Made by a program: the position numbers and the translations under genes. This document shows, piece after piece, positions 21,640 through 33,235 of a DNA stretch of 64,000 nt; position 1 is the stretch's first letter; each line of letters begins with the position of its first letter. The DNA lies in NCBI GenBank assembly GCA_014529385.2, contig CM043953.1, forward strand, positions 69,358,372 to 69,422,371, in the 5' to 3' direction. A model generated the notes under the pieces. That model worked only from the letters and a program-made list of their open reading frames with translations, made no database searches and was not told the origin of the DNA. Source of the DNA: Adiantum capillus-veneris (taxonomy: Eukaryota > Streptophyta > Polypodiopsida > Polypodiales > Pteridaceae).

Positions 21640-23961
21640 AAATAGATATTTAAAATCTTGAACTTTAGTGGAAATGACACAACGAGACCAATATCAGCAC
21701 AAAAAGTCATAAGAGATTAGTAGCAATGGGATGAAAAAAAAATTATCTGACCAAACCCAGCTTTATCACCATGCACATATGAGAAAAAAACCAATGATCT
21801 GCAAACAAGCAAAGATATGCTACTGCTTAATCTAATTGTCAATAAGTTCAATAATAAAACACATGAAAAACTTGAACATGCAAGAAAGAAACGTTTCACC
21901 AGGAAAAGCAAGATAGAAGCCTGTGAAGTGTTTCGTTGAGCATAAATGAATTCCAAATTTTCGAGGCCGAAGACAATATGAGCAATGAACGGCTATTGGT
22001 GTGTGCGCACGGCCAAAAGCCCCCCTTTAAAATCCCATTGAGGCGACTACAGACACATTACCACACATGCAAGACAATTCCATCAAATTTTGAGAATTCC
22101 GCCCCTCTCTCCCTCCCTCCCCATCCCTCCCTCTCTCTCTCGCCACAATAATCATCCCATAAAAATGAACATAGTTCAATCCTTTACCCCCATTGGACAC
22201 AAGTGAAAATTTTGAGATTGATACCTCCATGATATTGCACAACTGATGGCTGTAAAGAGATAAAGGGAACCCTTATCTTCGCATACCTTGCCTCCGCACT
22301 AAACCCCCCACCCCCTCCTTTGACTCCCACGCCTCCACCCTCCTCGGTCCATGCTCTCCCACTCGCCCCTCTCCTCCACTCCTCTTACCCCTACTCCAGC
22401 TTGGCAACCTCCTATCCTTCTCCACCCCCTCCAATCTGCACGACTCCTTCCCCCTCACATCACCCTACACGACCTTTCATTCTACTTGATACATCATCAA
22501 CTGTGAGCTCTAGTTCTCCTCAAATTAGCATCAATGACATTGACATAGAGCCGGATTGTCAAGCATAATCCTCTAGAACAAATTCTGCCTTCTTACATGT
22601 CCTTACCTTGATCAAGGGAGTGGATTTACATCCTTGAGAAAACACACAGTCACACATGCAAATGGACATGATTACAAGGTAGTAGGAGAGATTCTCAGTT
22701 AACGTCGCAATGGCCTTCTCCTTCTCGTCATGTAACCCTACCTTAACTACCATGGTCCTTAAGCAAATCAAAAAGACCCTTTGCGACCAGGCAGGCAACT
22801 CTTCTTGCCATCTCGGGAGTTGCACTTACATAGAGGTGTTTTAAAGTGATATTGCCACTAGCAACAAGCCACTTCTCTTCTTTTATGGAACATGCAGAAG
22901 TGCACCACGTGATTTATCCAAATGACACACAAAAACTAACCAAGATCAATGGACTAACAAGGCAAACAAGCCTATAGGGTCATAGAGCAGCATGGCATCG
23001 TATACGGGAGAGAGCAAAAATTAATCCCATTTTTGGCCAAGTATCTAGAATGGAACCAAAATTGACATGCGGCTAAACCACATCAAGGACAACATTTTTT
23101 GTAAAGGCACCAGGCCATAGAGCGAGACATAAGCCGTTTAGGTCAAGACCTAGCTACTACCACATGGACAAAGCGTCACATTGCCATATCTTGGGCAAAT
23201 GACGTCCAAAAGAGCTGAAACGGGAACCAGAGCTCAACCAAGGTGCCAGGAACAGGACTATCATGGCAAAGCTCAGATTGGACACTCAGGGACCCCATTA
23301 GATCATGGATAGACCCTTCAGAGGTCTAAAAAGCGTCAAAATGGTCAAAATGGCAATTTATGAGTCAAAACTCGCATCCAAAGGTACACTCATGGTCACC
23401 TACATGTGGAGGATCTCTAGAATGAGTATCAAGCCCATTTGAAGTCAAAAGCATCAGTGATGAACAAATCAAAGTCACCGCAAAGTGCAAATCGCCAAAC
23501 AAGCGACTCCAAAGGCTCAAGGAGGACTATACAAGACTAAACCATGTTTAAATGCATGTGTGAACATGTCTATGTGTTGTCATTCTTGATTCTAGGTCAA
23601 TCTCATGCATGTAGGAAAAATCACGATTTACTCCATCCCTGTGTGACCAAAATGGCAAACTAGTCTTGCTACATCCCGCAACATCCACGTCCTCGTCCTT
23701 GTTCTCGGTCTCCATCCCCTATGACTATGCTTCAATAGTACCATCCCGAGAGTAAGGGACAACTGGTTTCTTGAGCTAAGGTAGATAGGGTATAGTGAGA
23801 ACTATATTCCACTTTCATCGCAAAGGTGGAGACAGAACTCAAGTCGATGACACAGTAATCAGGGAGCTCTTGGGGCGGAGTTAGCAACCTTAGACGCCTA
23901 GATGGCATAAAGACTTGTGGTCTGCATTAGATGCTACATAACACAGAGCTGGCTTTTGATC
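21640..23961. other. Intergenic, no gene recognised
   Basis: Includes a CT-rich patch at about 22,100-22,142 and a C-rich stretch at 22,300-22,500 whose Pro/Ser frame looks like low complexity. No domain, PBS or LTR boundary was found. Confidence 0.5.
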
Positions 23962-24099
23962 TCAGAACCAAGTGAATTCTGACATGACATGCGAGGCTCT
24001 ACTTGTATCCCTTTGCCAAGGTGGATTCAACGAGGTGTTCACTATTTTATTGAGGGAGCGCCGAGTGGGAAGGACGTCTCGGCTCCCTGAGCAGCACGC

Positions 24100-24220
24100 A
24101 CAAAGAAAGAGAGAGAGAGAGGGAGCGAGGGAGGGAGGGAGGGAGGGAAGCTCTGACCTGTGTGTGGAGTCGGCGACGTGGACTTCGAATCCAGGAAGAT
24201 CGAACAGGCCCAGATCGTAC

Positions 24221-24271
<51 letters not shown>

Positions 24272-24272
24272 A
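24100..24272. repeat. GA/GGGA-rich tract and CT microsatellite
   Basis: A purine stretch (about 24,105-24,149, GAGA then GGGA repeats) and a CT tract (about 24,222-24,270) flank 70 bases of unique sequence. Antiparallel frames through them are artefacts. Confidence 0.85.
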
Positions 24273-25230
24273 ACTGCATGTGAGAAGGCTCAGGGCGATG
24301 ATTGTTCTGGCTCAAGGCAGTGACTGTTAAATCTCACGATTCTTAAGACTTACCGCAGCCAAGGTTGTTGCTAGATTTGAGCTTGCCTTTGCAAAAACAG
24401 GTAAATAAAAACCGCCAAATCCTTGAAATTTTGACCTAAAATCCAGTAAACTTTTAAGTGTGCCCTTAATTTCTTTAGTTAGGAAAAATGCTTTTGGCAA
24501 GCCCTGGTTGTGGCATGTACACACAGCACACCAGTAGCTACACCTAGAGACTCGCCTGAACTTTGGAGTGTGTGACACGTGGATAAGGGGGGACTCGAAA
24601 AACCGCTTGTGAGCCAGGAGCTAGGCACCATCAGGCACTACTTCTACTATGACGTGTACAGGTAATGCGTAGTAGACAGCATTTTCAAAGCATTTGAAAA
24701 TGGATAATATGGTGCAGTTATATGCTCTTACATGGCCGTCGATGGCTGCAGTAATTGGCAGACATAGCAGGTGAGAGCTAGGAAGCTAGGCAGATTGCGC
24801 GTGCTGAGAACCTTCGCATGCAAGAGGAGGTAGCAGATCATGAGACTTCGTTGCAGAGTATATAAGGGGTGAGGAAGGGGGACGGTGGAGAGACTGCTGG
24901 AGATGGTAATTACATGAATCAGAGAGAGCACGATGTACGACATTAAAGCTGCGGCAGATCTGTTAAGCTGGTGAGTTATAGCCAATACAACAACCATCTC
25001 CGGTTGCATTGTCCAGGGCATCTTCAGCCTCCCTGCTAGCAAGGGAACAATGACAGTACACAGCAAGGTGCTGCAGAGCCCATCGTCTCCAAGCACATCA
25101 ACACATCCATCTATGCATCCTCAAGAATCTTGGGAAGGATCCGCTCATTTTGGCGTCACCATGTGGCCTTCTATCTCGCCTCGTCAACTTCATCGCAAGA
25201 TGCTGAGAGAACGTCGGCAATGGAGCAAGC

Positions 25231-25289
<59 letters not shown>

Positions 25290-25374
25290 CACCTGCATCT
25301 GTCTCATCTTTGCTCAAAAGAGTCCCCACGGAGAGAGGGGGATTGTGAGGCTTCAAGGGCAGCTTTGTTTTGAA
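24273..25374. other. Intergenic with a GA microsatellite
   Basis: No gene is supported. A GA tract lies at about 25,233-25,287. A 122-codon minus frame at 24,728-25,096 has no recognised domain. Confidence 0.5.
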
Positions 25375-26766
25375 TTAGCCCGCTTGAATCACATGAGACA
25401 CACATGCACATAGAGCCTCCAAGGTAAAAGGTCTCTCCAGGTATTCTGTGCGTCTAGCGTCTACCAGGGATGGGGTTGCCGCAAACAACTTTGCCCTGGC
25501 CTCCTTGATCCTTGGAGAGTCCTCTTTTCCAATGATTTGGCTGAGATGGTCTAGCATGAATTTACCCATTTGGTCAGGGTTGTTGATATATTCTCCTTGA
25601 TTGTTAATCAAGGAAGAGATGGTAGCCTATCTTTTTCGTACCTTGATAGTTCTAAGCAGTGTGTTCTTGTTGATCTCCTCACTTCTTATGCTCGTTTCCT
25701 CGGCTTAAAGCCTTAAGAGATTTGTCTCCTCCAAGTCTTTTTCTTGCAAGGTCTGTTTGATCTTCAGCCACTCCCTGTGCTCTTGGACAGAGGCCTTGCC
25801 TTGCATTTTCTTTTGGCCAATCTCCTCGTATTTTGTCTAGCAAGCTGATATTTGATGCTGGTTTGCCTTCTTGAGTGTTGGTCCAACTCTCTTAATAGCA
25901 GTTTGTATTTTTTTACTAAATCTTTTCCGTGAGTTTGATCTTTCCCTACTGAGGTCTAAACTTAGCTCTTCCGCAGGACAAGATACCAGGGCTTTAAAAT
26001 GGGCATCTTCAAAGAGATTTGGAGCGGGGACAAGAAGTTTCTTGGACCCTTGCGGCTGGTGAATCTCTTCTATTGTAAATTCCAAGGTTCCAAGAATAGG
26101 AAAATGATCTGAGAGGTTTTCATCCACAAGAACTTACACTTGAAGAGAGGGAGGCACCAAATCCCCATTGTGTGAGAAGTAGATCCTGTCTAATCTGAAG
26201 GCAACTTGGGTGGACGATAAGTGAAGCCTGCGTCATCCCTTCAAGGGCCAGTCTGCCAAGCATCAGTCAGGGCCCATTTCTCCTCCAGAGTGATCCATTT
26301 CTGACGTTCCCCCCCAGCTAGAATGCTTGATGGCCCTTGCCTATCTTGCCTGGAGCATACCGTGTTGAAATCTCCCAACACGCAGAATTCACCCTCCTTG
26401 TAACTGGGAGAGATCATTCCAAAGTAGCTTCCTGCCTTTGGAATCATTAGGGACGTAGATGTTGATAATAGTTAGTAAGCTATTATGAACCTTTACAGAC
26501 ACACCGAGAGCCCTCCCAGATGGGTGGCAGAAGACCACTTTAGGCTACATATCCCTATATATGCACATCATAACTCCGCTAAAACCATCCACCGCAAACC
26601 CGTAAAAGAAGAGCAGCTCACCAAGTGTTTGTTTTCTCGGGACCGTGGCGTCAAGGTGGTGTTCTTGTAGACACCAGCAGTTTATGCTTTTCCTCCTCTT
26701 CATGCATTGCCATAACTTTGCTTGCTTCTCTTTAGTTTTTATGTCCTTCACATTCCAAGACATCAT
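25375..26766 (-). pseudogene. LINE ORF2 endonuclease part, truncated before RT
   Basis: Three minus-strand frames carry ordered endonuclease motifs. 26,766-26,545 gives MMSWNVKDIKTKEKQ and LQEHHL, matching the N-terminal W-N and L-Q-E-x metal-site motifs. 26,447-26,241 gives FCVLGDFN, the catalytic G-D-F-N block. 26,127-25,837 gives SDHFPIL, the S-D-H active-site motif. The frame at 25,611-25,375 (VDARRTEYLERPFT and similar) matches the linker before LINE RT. The enzyme nicks target DNA for reverse transcription, but this copy has several breaks and no RT. Confidence 0.8.
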
Positions 26767-26820
26767 CTCGCATTGTTGAAGTCATTGGGAGAGAGGGACA
26801 GGTTCTTCAACGTCTGAAAC

Positions 26821-28035
26821 CTACCCTGCCTCTGCATCTCTAATCATAGGAGATGACGGGGCATTGTCAAAGTCAAGGGATTCCCTCCCCGGTAAAGTTT
26901 CAAAGGGGTTGTGTAGTGGGATGTTGGAAGTTGGACCAAGCACATGGCCAGTGGTTTTCCCTTTAGAGGTATTGTTAACCTCCAACGACCTAGTTTCTCT
27001 TGCCACTTCTTTCACTTGCTTGACCCTTTTCAAACCCGGGACTTGAACTGCCGTCGTGGTTGTTATTGTAAGTAGCTTCGGTGAAGATGATTGAAAGACA
27101 AAAGCTTTATCCTTCGCGCTTTGAGAGATACGCGGAGGGGCATGCTGTGATATGGATCGCTTCTCCTGCTCCTTGTTGTTCTCATTGTCGCAGATCATAG
27201 AATCCGCACCCTTCCCTTTTCCTCTTTCTTTATTGCCCTCTAACTGTTTCTCACCGTCGGCTTGAATTGCTTCTCCAACTCGGGCATGATTGTAAACCTT
27301 GCAAGCAGAGTCCTGAGCTTTAGGAGTGGCATCATTATGAGCTTTCATGGGGCAATCCTTGGCAAAGTTCCCAAACTTATTGCACCCGAAGCAGGCTCCA
27401 AAGTAGGTCCCGTAGTCGAGCGGAACAGACATGAGCCCAGCCCCCCCAACATTTATCACCATACTCTTTGGTGGGGTCTTAGACATATATCAACCACCAA
27501 TGCACACCTTGTTGGAGGCCTTGCCTAGACCCCTTTTGTTGGGAACAAACAATGGGGTACCCAGTTGGCTGGCCAGCATCCTAATGTTGTCCCAGAGCCA
27601 GCTCAAAAGACCCACAAAATCGACCCAAATTGGATGAAATCCCTGGAGGGACTCTGCCGAGTCAAAAATTGGCTCCCAAGGCAGCACACAAACAGTTGTT
27701 CTGTTGAAGAACAGGGGACCTTTCTCTAGGACCTTTGAGACAAAAGATTCGTCTTTAAATATGACTGAGCAGAAACCTTTGGCAATGTAGGAAGTACTCT
27801 CGATTGCCCCTTCATGCCCAAGAATATGCGGGCTCTGAATCCATTGAATCAACTCATATCTATTGGGGACTCGGCCACTTAAGCCAAACACAAGCGTGTA
27901 CTTAGCTTGTATGGGAAGCTGCTTCTTAATCAAGGCCGGCGGAATAGCAACGGTGATAGCCTCACCTACCTCCACCTGTTGACAGAGCACTTTCTTTAAT
28001 GCATATGCATGTATGCAATATGCACAAAATAGCAC
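26821..28035 (-). pseudogene. LINE ORF1 (DUF4283-like and zinc knuckle)
   Basis: The first frame (28,035-27,490) carries the DUF4283-like region: AKYTLVFGLSGRVPNR near the start, and SYIAKGFCSVIFKDESFVSK, LEKGPLFFNRTTVCVLPWEP and FHPIWVDFVGL further on. The second frame (27,486-26,821) has a zinc knuckle at residues 32-45, CFGCNKFGNFAKDC. The His expected at residue 40 is Asn. It continues with a charged Lys/Glu-rich and Ser-rich tail. The two frames are separated by a single stop and lie in the same reading frame or nearly so. The product would have been the RNA-binding partner of the LINE endonuclease-RT. Confidence 0.75.
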
Positions 28036-28905
28036 ATGTAGTGCATTAGGAAAAATATGGACTCTCCTTGGGCCTTTTTGATTAGTGAAGGCTTAAGGGA
28101 GAACCAATGAGAGGGCTCTTGGGATATCACCTAGAGGGGGAGGAATGGTAGGGGTGCAGCCTGATTGTCTCCCTCTTCAATGCTTGGTTCTTAGAGAGAG
28201 GTGGGAGGTAGGCTGGGGGGGGGGGGGATAAATAGGAGGAAAGAGGTGTCATAAAAGAGGGAGGGACCCCCCAAAAAAAAAAAAAAAAACGCGCATGCTT
28301 AAAAACCCTAAAAAATGAAAATTTTTTAAAAGTTTCAAAGTTAACTCATTTGCCTCCAAAACTTGCCCAAGAATATGCGGGCTCTGAATCCATTGAATCA
28401 ACTCATATCTATTGGAGACTCGGCCACTGAAGCCAAACACAAGCGCGTACTTAGCTTGTATGGGAAGCTGCTTCTTAATCAAGGCCGACGGAATAGCAAC
28501 GGTGATAGCCTCAGCTACCTCCACCTGTTGACAGAGCACTTTCTTTAATGCATATGCATGTATGCAATGCACAAAATAGCACATGTAGTACATTAGGAAA
28601 AATATGGACTCTCCTTCGGCCTTTTTGATTAGTGAAGGCTTAAGGGAGAACCAATGAGAGGGCTCTTGGGATATCACCTAAAGGGGGAGGGATGGTAGGG
28701 ATGCAGCCTGATTGTCTCCCTCTTCAATGCTTGGTTCTTAGAGAGAGGTGGGAGGTAGGCTGGGGGGGGGGGGTAAATAGGAGGAAAGAGGTGTCATAAA
28801 AGAGGGAGGGACCCCCAAAAAAAAAAAAAAACGCGCATGCTTAAAAACCCTAAAAAATGAAATTTTTTTAAAAGTTTCAAAGTTAACTCATTTGCCTCCA
28901 AAACT
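27815..28905. repeat. ~545-bp tandem duplication of the LINE 5' part
   Basis: Units 27,815-28,363 and 28,364-28,905 are collinear and highly similar, including matching G-runs (about 28,217 and 28,762) and A-runs (about 28,272 and 28,816). They start at TGCCCAAGAATATGCGGG, and the second ends at AAACTGCCCC, so junction microhomology (TGCCC) is visible. Most differences are in homopolymer length. Confidence 0.93.
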
Positions 28906-28919
28906 GCCCCAAAACATAA

Positions 28920-29370
28920 ACTAACTTAAAAAAGTCAATTTTCCTCCCCAGAATCTATTTTTTTCTCTCTCCCACACTCTCCCTCTTCTCCCATTCTCTC
29001 TCTACAGTCAAGGCAGCCATAGCCAAAAGCTTTCCACCACTTTCTTCCTCTCTCCATAGCACCTCCTTCTCTCACACCTCCATCAACCCTCTACAGTCCC
29101 ACACTCCATAGTCCACAACTCCACTATCCTCTCTACCTCTCACTCCTCCCCTCTTTCTCTATCTCCATTGTCAAAGCCACCATAGGCAGCTCACCTCACC
29201 CTCCCCTCAGCTCCTCATTCTCTCTCCACATTACCCACACACAATAGCCCACAGCCTTGCCGACTTCTCTCCCTCACCTTCCTCCCACCCATTTCAAATC
29301 CCTTCCTAAGCCCAACTTCCCAAGCATTTCCACCGCTAACACGCATAGACGGCCCAAACCAGAGATAGAG
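28920..29370 (+). other. CT-rich leader-like region
   Basis: Rich in CTCTC and CCTCC words with few stops, similar to plant 5' leaders. It precedes the coding-like stretch at 29.4-30.7 kb. No TATA box was fixed. No protein is supported here. Confidence 0.35.
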
Positions 29371-29374
29371 GAGA

Positions 29375-30134
29375 TTGTGTTGCACAACACAAAAAATTCA
29401 GAGGAGGTATGGATCCCATAGGTATTCAAGAAGGGTTCATGGGTCTATATGCAACCGTCACGTGCTGGACCTCATCGCGTACGATGTCGAGGCGTATTGG
29501 AACGTCATTGGAAGGGAAGACTATTGGCATTCAAAAAAACCAAGTCCGGAATGGTGGCCATCGTGCAACACGTGTACAATGCACCTAAGATCCACCTCAA
29601 GAGAGCTTCAACTCAATTTGCACCTCATTGTAAGTCATCATGGTTTAGCTATCCCATGCATATGTCATGTTTACATTTATGCGATCATTATGTTTGACTG
29701 AGGGCATTTATAAAGATGTTTTTCCATCCAGCTTAGTTAAGGAGCAGCCGCTTGAGTGCCTCTCAGGCACGTTCATGGTTGTGCATGCTCACATTGGGGA
29801 GCTTATGTTTCCTAATGTCTCATCGAAAAAACTTACCGAGCAGCGAATATTCATGTACTCCCACAAGTCATGGTGCCGAAGTCAAGCCAAAGCTATGGTA
29901 GGTTAGAAGCCATGGAGACATCCTCATTGTAGAGTGCAGAATGGCCAACTCCAGACCATTGGGCCTTGCTTTCTTTCAAACGCAAGGTGCTGCAAGATTT
30001 CCAAGGGTCCCTAAAGTTTGGTTGCCTCCCTAAAGTTTGGTAAGGCAACCAGATCGGTGGGTCTCAGTTGGCATTGTCCCATTCATTTGTTTGTGCATGC
30101 ATTCCGCTCTCTGCCGATTGTAGAAACACCAACA
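29375..30134 (+). pseudogene. Coding-like exons upstream of the 30.1-kb gene
   Basis: Open frames at 29,375-29,701, 29,449-29,697 and 29,667-29,906 look coding but interlock badly. A strong donor ATT|GTAAGTCATC lies near 29,630 and an acceptor TTTTCCATCCAG|CTTAGTT near 29,730. Joining them leaves an in-frame stop in two of the three frames. A CCCTAAAGTTTGGT unit is duplicated in tandem near 30,012-30,043. These may be 5' exons of the downstream gene that have decayed. Function unknown. Confidence 0.35.
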
Positions 30135-30684
30135 ATGTTTGTTTGCAAAGAAGTTGACATAGATGCAATGGACACCATTCTAGGTGTCAATTGGGGCTAC
30201 GTTGACGGTTTGCATGATGGTGACCGTTATAAGTGCAATGTGTCCCCCACACAGCTTTGCCTTCGGTATTTGAAAGCAAGGTGCACCTTGTATGCACGTT
30301 TTAGCTACGAGAGGTGGATGCACAAACGTGGCAAATGGATACCCTTGCAGCTGACAGCCGAAGAGGTTCAATCCTTTGAAATTCGTGTCCGCATGCCCAA
30401 TAATGAGGTGGAGATGGAGGTGGTTACAGTGAATCCGCATTGGACTCTTGCCAATCTTCGGGAACACTTTGTCATAATGGGATTCGAGGATGTCGGCAAT
30501 GCAAGTTTCAAACTGGAACAACGCAAGGTCTGCTTTGTGCTTGCTTAGCTACCTTTTCTTATTTTTTGTGGGTATTTGTATTTTGATTGCCCATTTTTTG
30601 GTTGTGTAGATTGGAAGGCGGATGGAGGCCACTATGCTTGTTTACAAAGATTGGGCTATAGACGAAATCATCTTGTCTAAGTGA
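30135..30684 (+). CDS. Two-exon gene of unknown function
   Basis: Exon 1 from ATG at 30,135 (context CAACAATG) to 30,527, then an 82-base intron (GT at 30,528, TTGTGTAG at 30,609), then exon 2 at 30,610-30,684 ending in TGA. The join keeps frame, giving 155 residues. The N-terminal half has Cys, Tyr and Arg-rich sequence (for example CLRYLKARCTLYARFSYERW). The C-terminal about 75 residues read FEIRVRMPNNEVEMEVV, then WTLANLREHF, and end with LVYKDWAIDEIILSK. That succession of beta strand, TLANLREHF helix and terminal strand vaguely recalls a ubiquitin-like fold, but I do not recognise the family. The open 30,018-30,134 stretch may belong to it. Confidence 0.55.
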
Positions 30685-30828
30685 ATTGGCTTGTAACTTT
30701 AATCATTTATATATTGGATATTTTATTAAAGATTTTGAAAATTTTTAAGCTGTTGTACTTGAGTTTTAAGGTGGTGTAAATTTATTTTTTAAATGCATTT
30801 TTTTTTTTTTTTCGAGATGGAATATATC

Positions 30829-30860
30829 TATATAAGGGGGACCACCTCCTCATTTCACCA
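30829..30860 (+). promoter_or_regulatory. TATA-type core promoter
   Basis: TATATAAG at 30,829-30,836 is followed after about 30 bases by a pyrimidine/CA start region and, at 30,917, by a well-placed ATG. It is the probable promoter of the next gene. A T-run lies just upstream (30,799-30,812). Confidence 0.55.
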
Positions 30861-30916
30861 TTTTCATCCCAGCATTGCAGAGAGACCTAGCATACCCAAT
30901 CACGCAAAGAGAAGAC

Positions 30917-32477
30917 ATGGCTGCTACTAGTGCTTTAGATGCATTCCTTATTGAGGTTGGGCATGCAAATCGCCTTGAGCTTCAAGCATTTTTCACAACC
31001 CAACCCGATTTGGAAACCACCTTGACCCTCCACTCTCAATCTCTTGAGCACATTACTTCATACATTTCCACGTGCATGGGGAGATTCATTGTTGAGTTAC
31101 CAAACCGGCCAGGGCAATGGGTCCCTGAGGGCCTTCTCCTCCACATCTACCAAGGGGACAGGCCATTTCATCAGCGGCTTGCACGCTTTGTCACCATAGC
31201 ACAACCCGCCGGACAATATGTGCGGCTTGAAGCTGATGATGTGCCAACAATGCGTAAGGGAAGGATCGGAAACACTTTTTTCTCTGTTCAGGCCATAATG
31301 ATCTTCCTCCTTCACGAGTGCCCAACAGGCCCTGACGTAGTGCTACCACACTTGCAGATCGGCGGGGTACTGGTTGATGTGAAGGACCCCAAGCCCGCGG
31401 CCATTGACTCATCCGCAGAGGAGAGGACGCTTGCCTTGACCTACCCTGTAGGGATTCAAGGCCACTTGGAGGCCTCTCCATCTGTTGGTTCATCCTCGGG
31501 ACCACCAGAAGAAACCACCACTCGGGATGCCATCCCTAAGGTAGAGATTACCCACTTCTCCTCCATTGTGGTGGGTGGAGAGGAGTTTGTGTTTATGCAC
31601 GATCTGGAGAAATCCTTTGAGCTTCGCATGGATGAGTGTTTCGCCATCCTCGATGCCCATGGCAAGTTTGAGGTTGATACCACCACCTCCCATGACGATG
31701 ATCTCCTACTGCCCATGGGGAATACTTTGGCGGACACAGTGGCGATCGCACAAGCCGAGGTGGCAGCGGCCGAGCAGGCCAAGGTCTCTGAGGAGGAGTT
31801 TGTGGCGGTGCAAGCCATGTGTTTGGCTAAATGCGCAAGAGTGGATTCACCATCACCTGCTGCAACACCTGTTTTGCTTGATCCAAAGGGGAAGTCAAGT
31901 GTGGATCTTTACTTGCACCCGGATGCTGATGAGGAGGATCGTAGACAAGAGGTATAGATGCTCACTTACATTTGATTGTTACAAATGATTTTGTTAATGT
32001 TATATCATAATTCTGTGCCATATCTCACAAAACCTATGTTTTGCAGGATGTTCTGGAGGTTGACGCCTGGGCGCAACGGTCAAGGGGGGGAGGACGCCGT
32101 TCGGACCTCAAGCGGCACTTGCTCACTACCTCGACACACTTCCGACTGGTGTCGTGGTGTTTGTCCATGCCGACTACTCTCCCAATGGTCGCTACAACAT
32201 TTTTGCTCTCCGTTCACTCTCCAAGGCGTTGTGTTTAACAACACTTGCCCAATCGGCCAACCTTGTAGTGCTTGTAAAGAAAGATTTTGCAATATCCACT
32301 TTCGGTGTTAACTTTCGCGGGCGCCTTATCGCCCATGTCGGCATGAACCAAGCTGTAGGGATTAATGACACCCAAGAAATCACAACCACTTTACTTAACA
32401 GGGAGCCACCCCAAAAGGCCAAGCGCCAGAAAATTGTAATTCGAAAGATCCTAAAGCAAAAGCCGGATATCATGTAA
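30917..32477 (+). CDS. Spliced gene of unknown function, frameshift in G-run
   Basis: Start chosen at ATG 30,917 (GAAGACATGGCTGC); the same frame opens earlier at 30,875. Exon 1 runs 345 codons to 31,951. A 95-base intron (GT at 31,952, TTTTGCAG at 32,046) is followed by exon 2 from 32,047. The exon 2 frame (DVLEVDAWAQRS) is lost in a run of seven G at about 32,084-32,090. One frame over, an open stretch (TLPTGVVVFVHADYSPNGRY, then LIAHVGMNQAVGIND) runs to TAA at 32,475-32,477. So one base is lost or the run is misread. The protein would be about 490 residues with an acidic Ala/Glu middle and a basic end (KAKRQKIVIRK). No known domain was recognised. Confidence 0.55.
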
Positions 32478-32712
32478 AGCATTGATTTCTTTAATGAAAC
32501 TACTTTTTGGTGTCTACGACTCTCTTACTTGCAAGTTTTTGAATTTGTTATATGTTTGGCTTCCATTGTGTATGAGAAGCACCATAATTTCTCATATGAC
32601 TACTAAAGGGTTTGGCACGCATTAAAATTATTAAAATGCATACTTTGTTATATGCTAGGCTTCCAAAGTTATTGATGTGCCTACTGAAGGGCTTGGAAGG
32701 CCCTAAAATGGA

Positions 32713-32782
32713 CTGCCACAAGGGCACGCATTTGGGCCTTCCATCAGCAAATGAAAGGGGTAAATGCGCGCCCTTGAGGCAG
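32713..32782. repeat. Hairpin 1, 21-bp imperfect inverted repeat
   Basis: Left arm 32,713-32,733 (starts CTGCCACAAGGGCACGCATT) and right arm 32,762-32,782 (AAATGCGCGCCCTTGAGGCA...) pair with two mismatches across a 28-base loop. The surrounding sequence extends the fold weakly. It is closely related to hairpin 2, 425 bases downstream. Confidence 0.8.
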
Positions 32783-33109
32783 CTGATTTTGGACCCATTT
32801 AGGAGCATACCTAGGTGCAAAACAAAAAGACGAGATTAATATGTTTTAGCTGCTCATTTGGGGTAATCTTAAGCCCATCTTGGCCCAGATACTTAAAGTT
32901 GTAATAACAAATCACAAGAGGAAACTATGTGGCAATCTCTAGCTCATTTTGGAGTATAGGACTGACTTCACAGATGCAATAACCATCCTTCAAAATTTCT
33001 ATGCTACATGGACTAAGGGGAGATGATTGCCAGATGCATCTATGCTAATTGAAGCATTGAATCAAACAAAATATCCTTATTGCTTGTTAAAATTATCTGG
33101 AAACCATTG

Positions 33110-33235
33110 GAAAGGGTTTGGAATGCACTAGAAAAGGCTGCCACAAGGGCGCGCATTTTGTCCATCCATATGCCTCTGGAAGCCCCAAATGCGCGCCCTT
33201 GTGGCAGCCAGTTTGGGGGCATTCCAAGCCATTTT
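33110..33235. repeat. Hairpin 2, perfect 23-bp inverted repeat in a longer fold
   Basis: Arms at 33,136-33,158 (GGCTGCCACAAGGGCGCGCA...) and 33,187-33,209 are perfectly complementary, with a 28-base loop. Outer flanks TTTGGAATGC and GCATTCCAAGCC also pair, so the whole stem may span about 125 bases. The architecture equals hairpin 1. It could be a foldback element or a small-RNA precursor. Confidence 0.85.

Larger units (their letters stand above)
25375..28060 (-). mobile_element. LINE with ORF1 and endonuclease, RT end missing
   Basis: On the minus strand the order is that of an L1-like plant LINE: ORF1 (28,035 to 26,821), then the apurinic-type endonuclease region (26,766 to about 25,840), then the spacer before RT (25,611-25,375). 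The RT catalytic domain, RNase H and poly-A end are absent. The element stops at 25,375 against unrelated sequence. LINEs usually lose their 5' end, so loss of the 3' half points to a later deletion or rearrangement. Several stops and frameshifts break ORF2. Confidence 0.8.

Noticed and set aside
22273-22568. Pro/Ser-rich ORF on plus and Gly/Arg-rich ORF on minus
   Set aside because: C-rich low-complexity DNA with no domain or gene signals.
32713-33235. Rho-independent terminators
   Set aside because: There is no T-run after the stems, and the genome is eukaryotic with introns.
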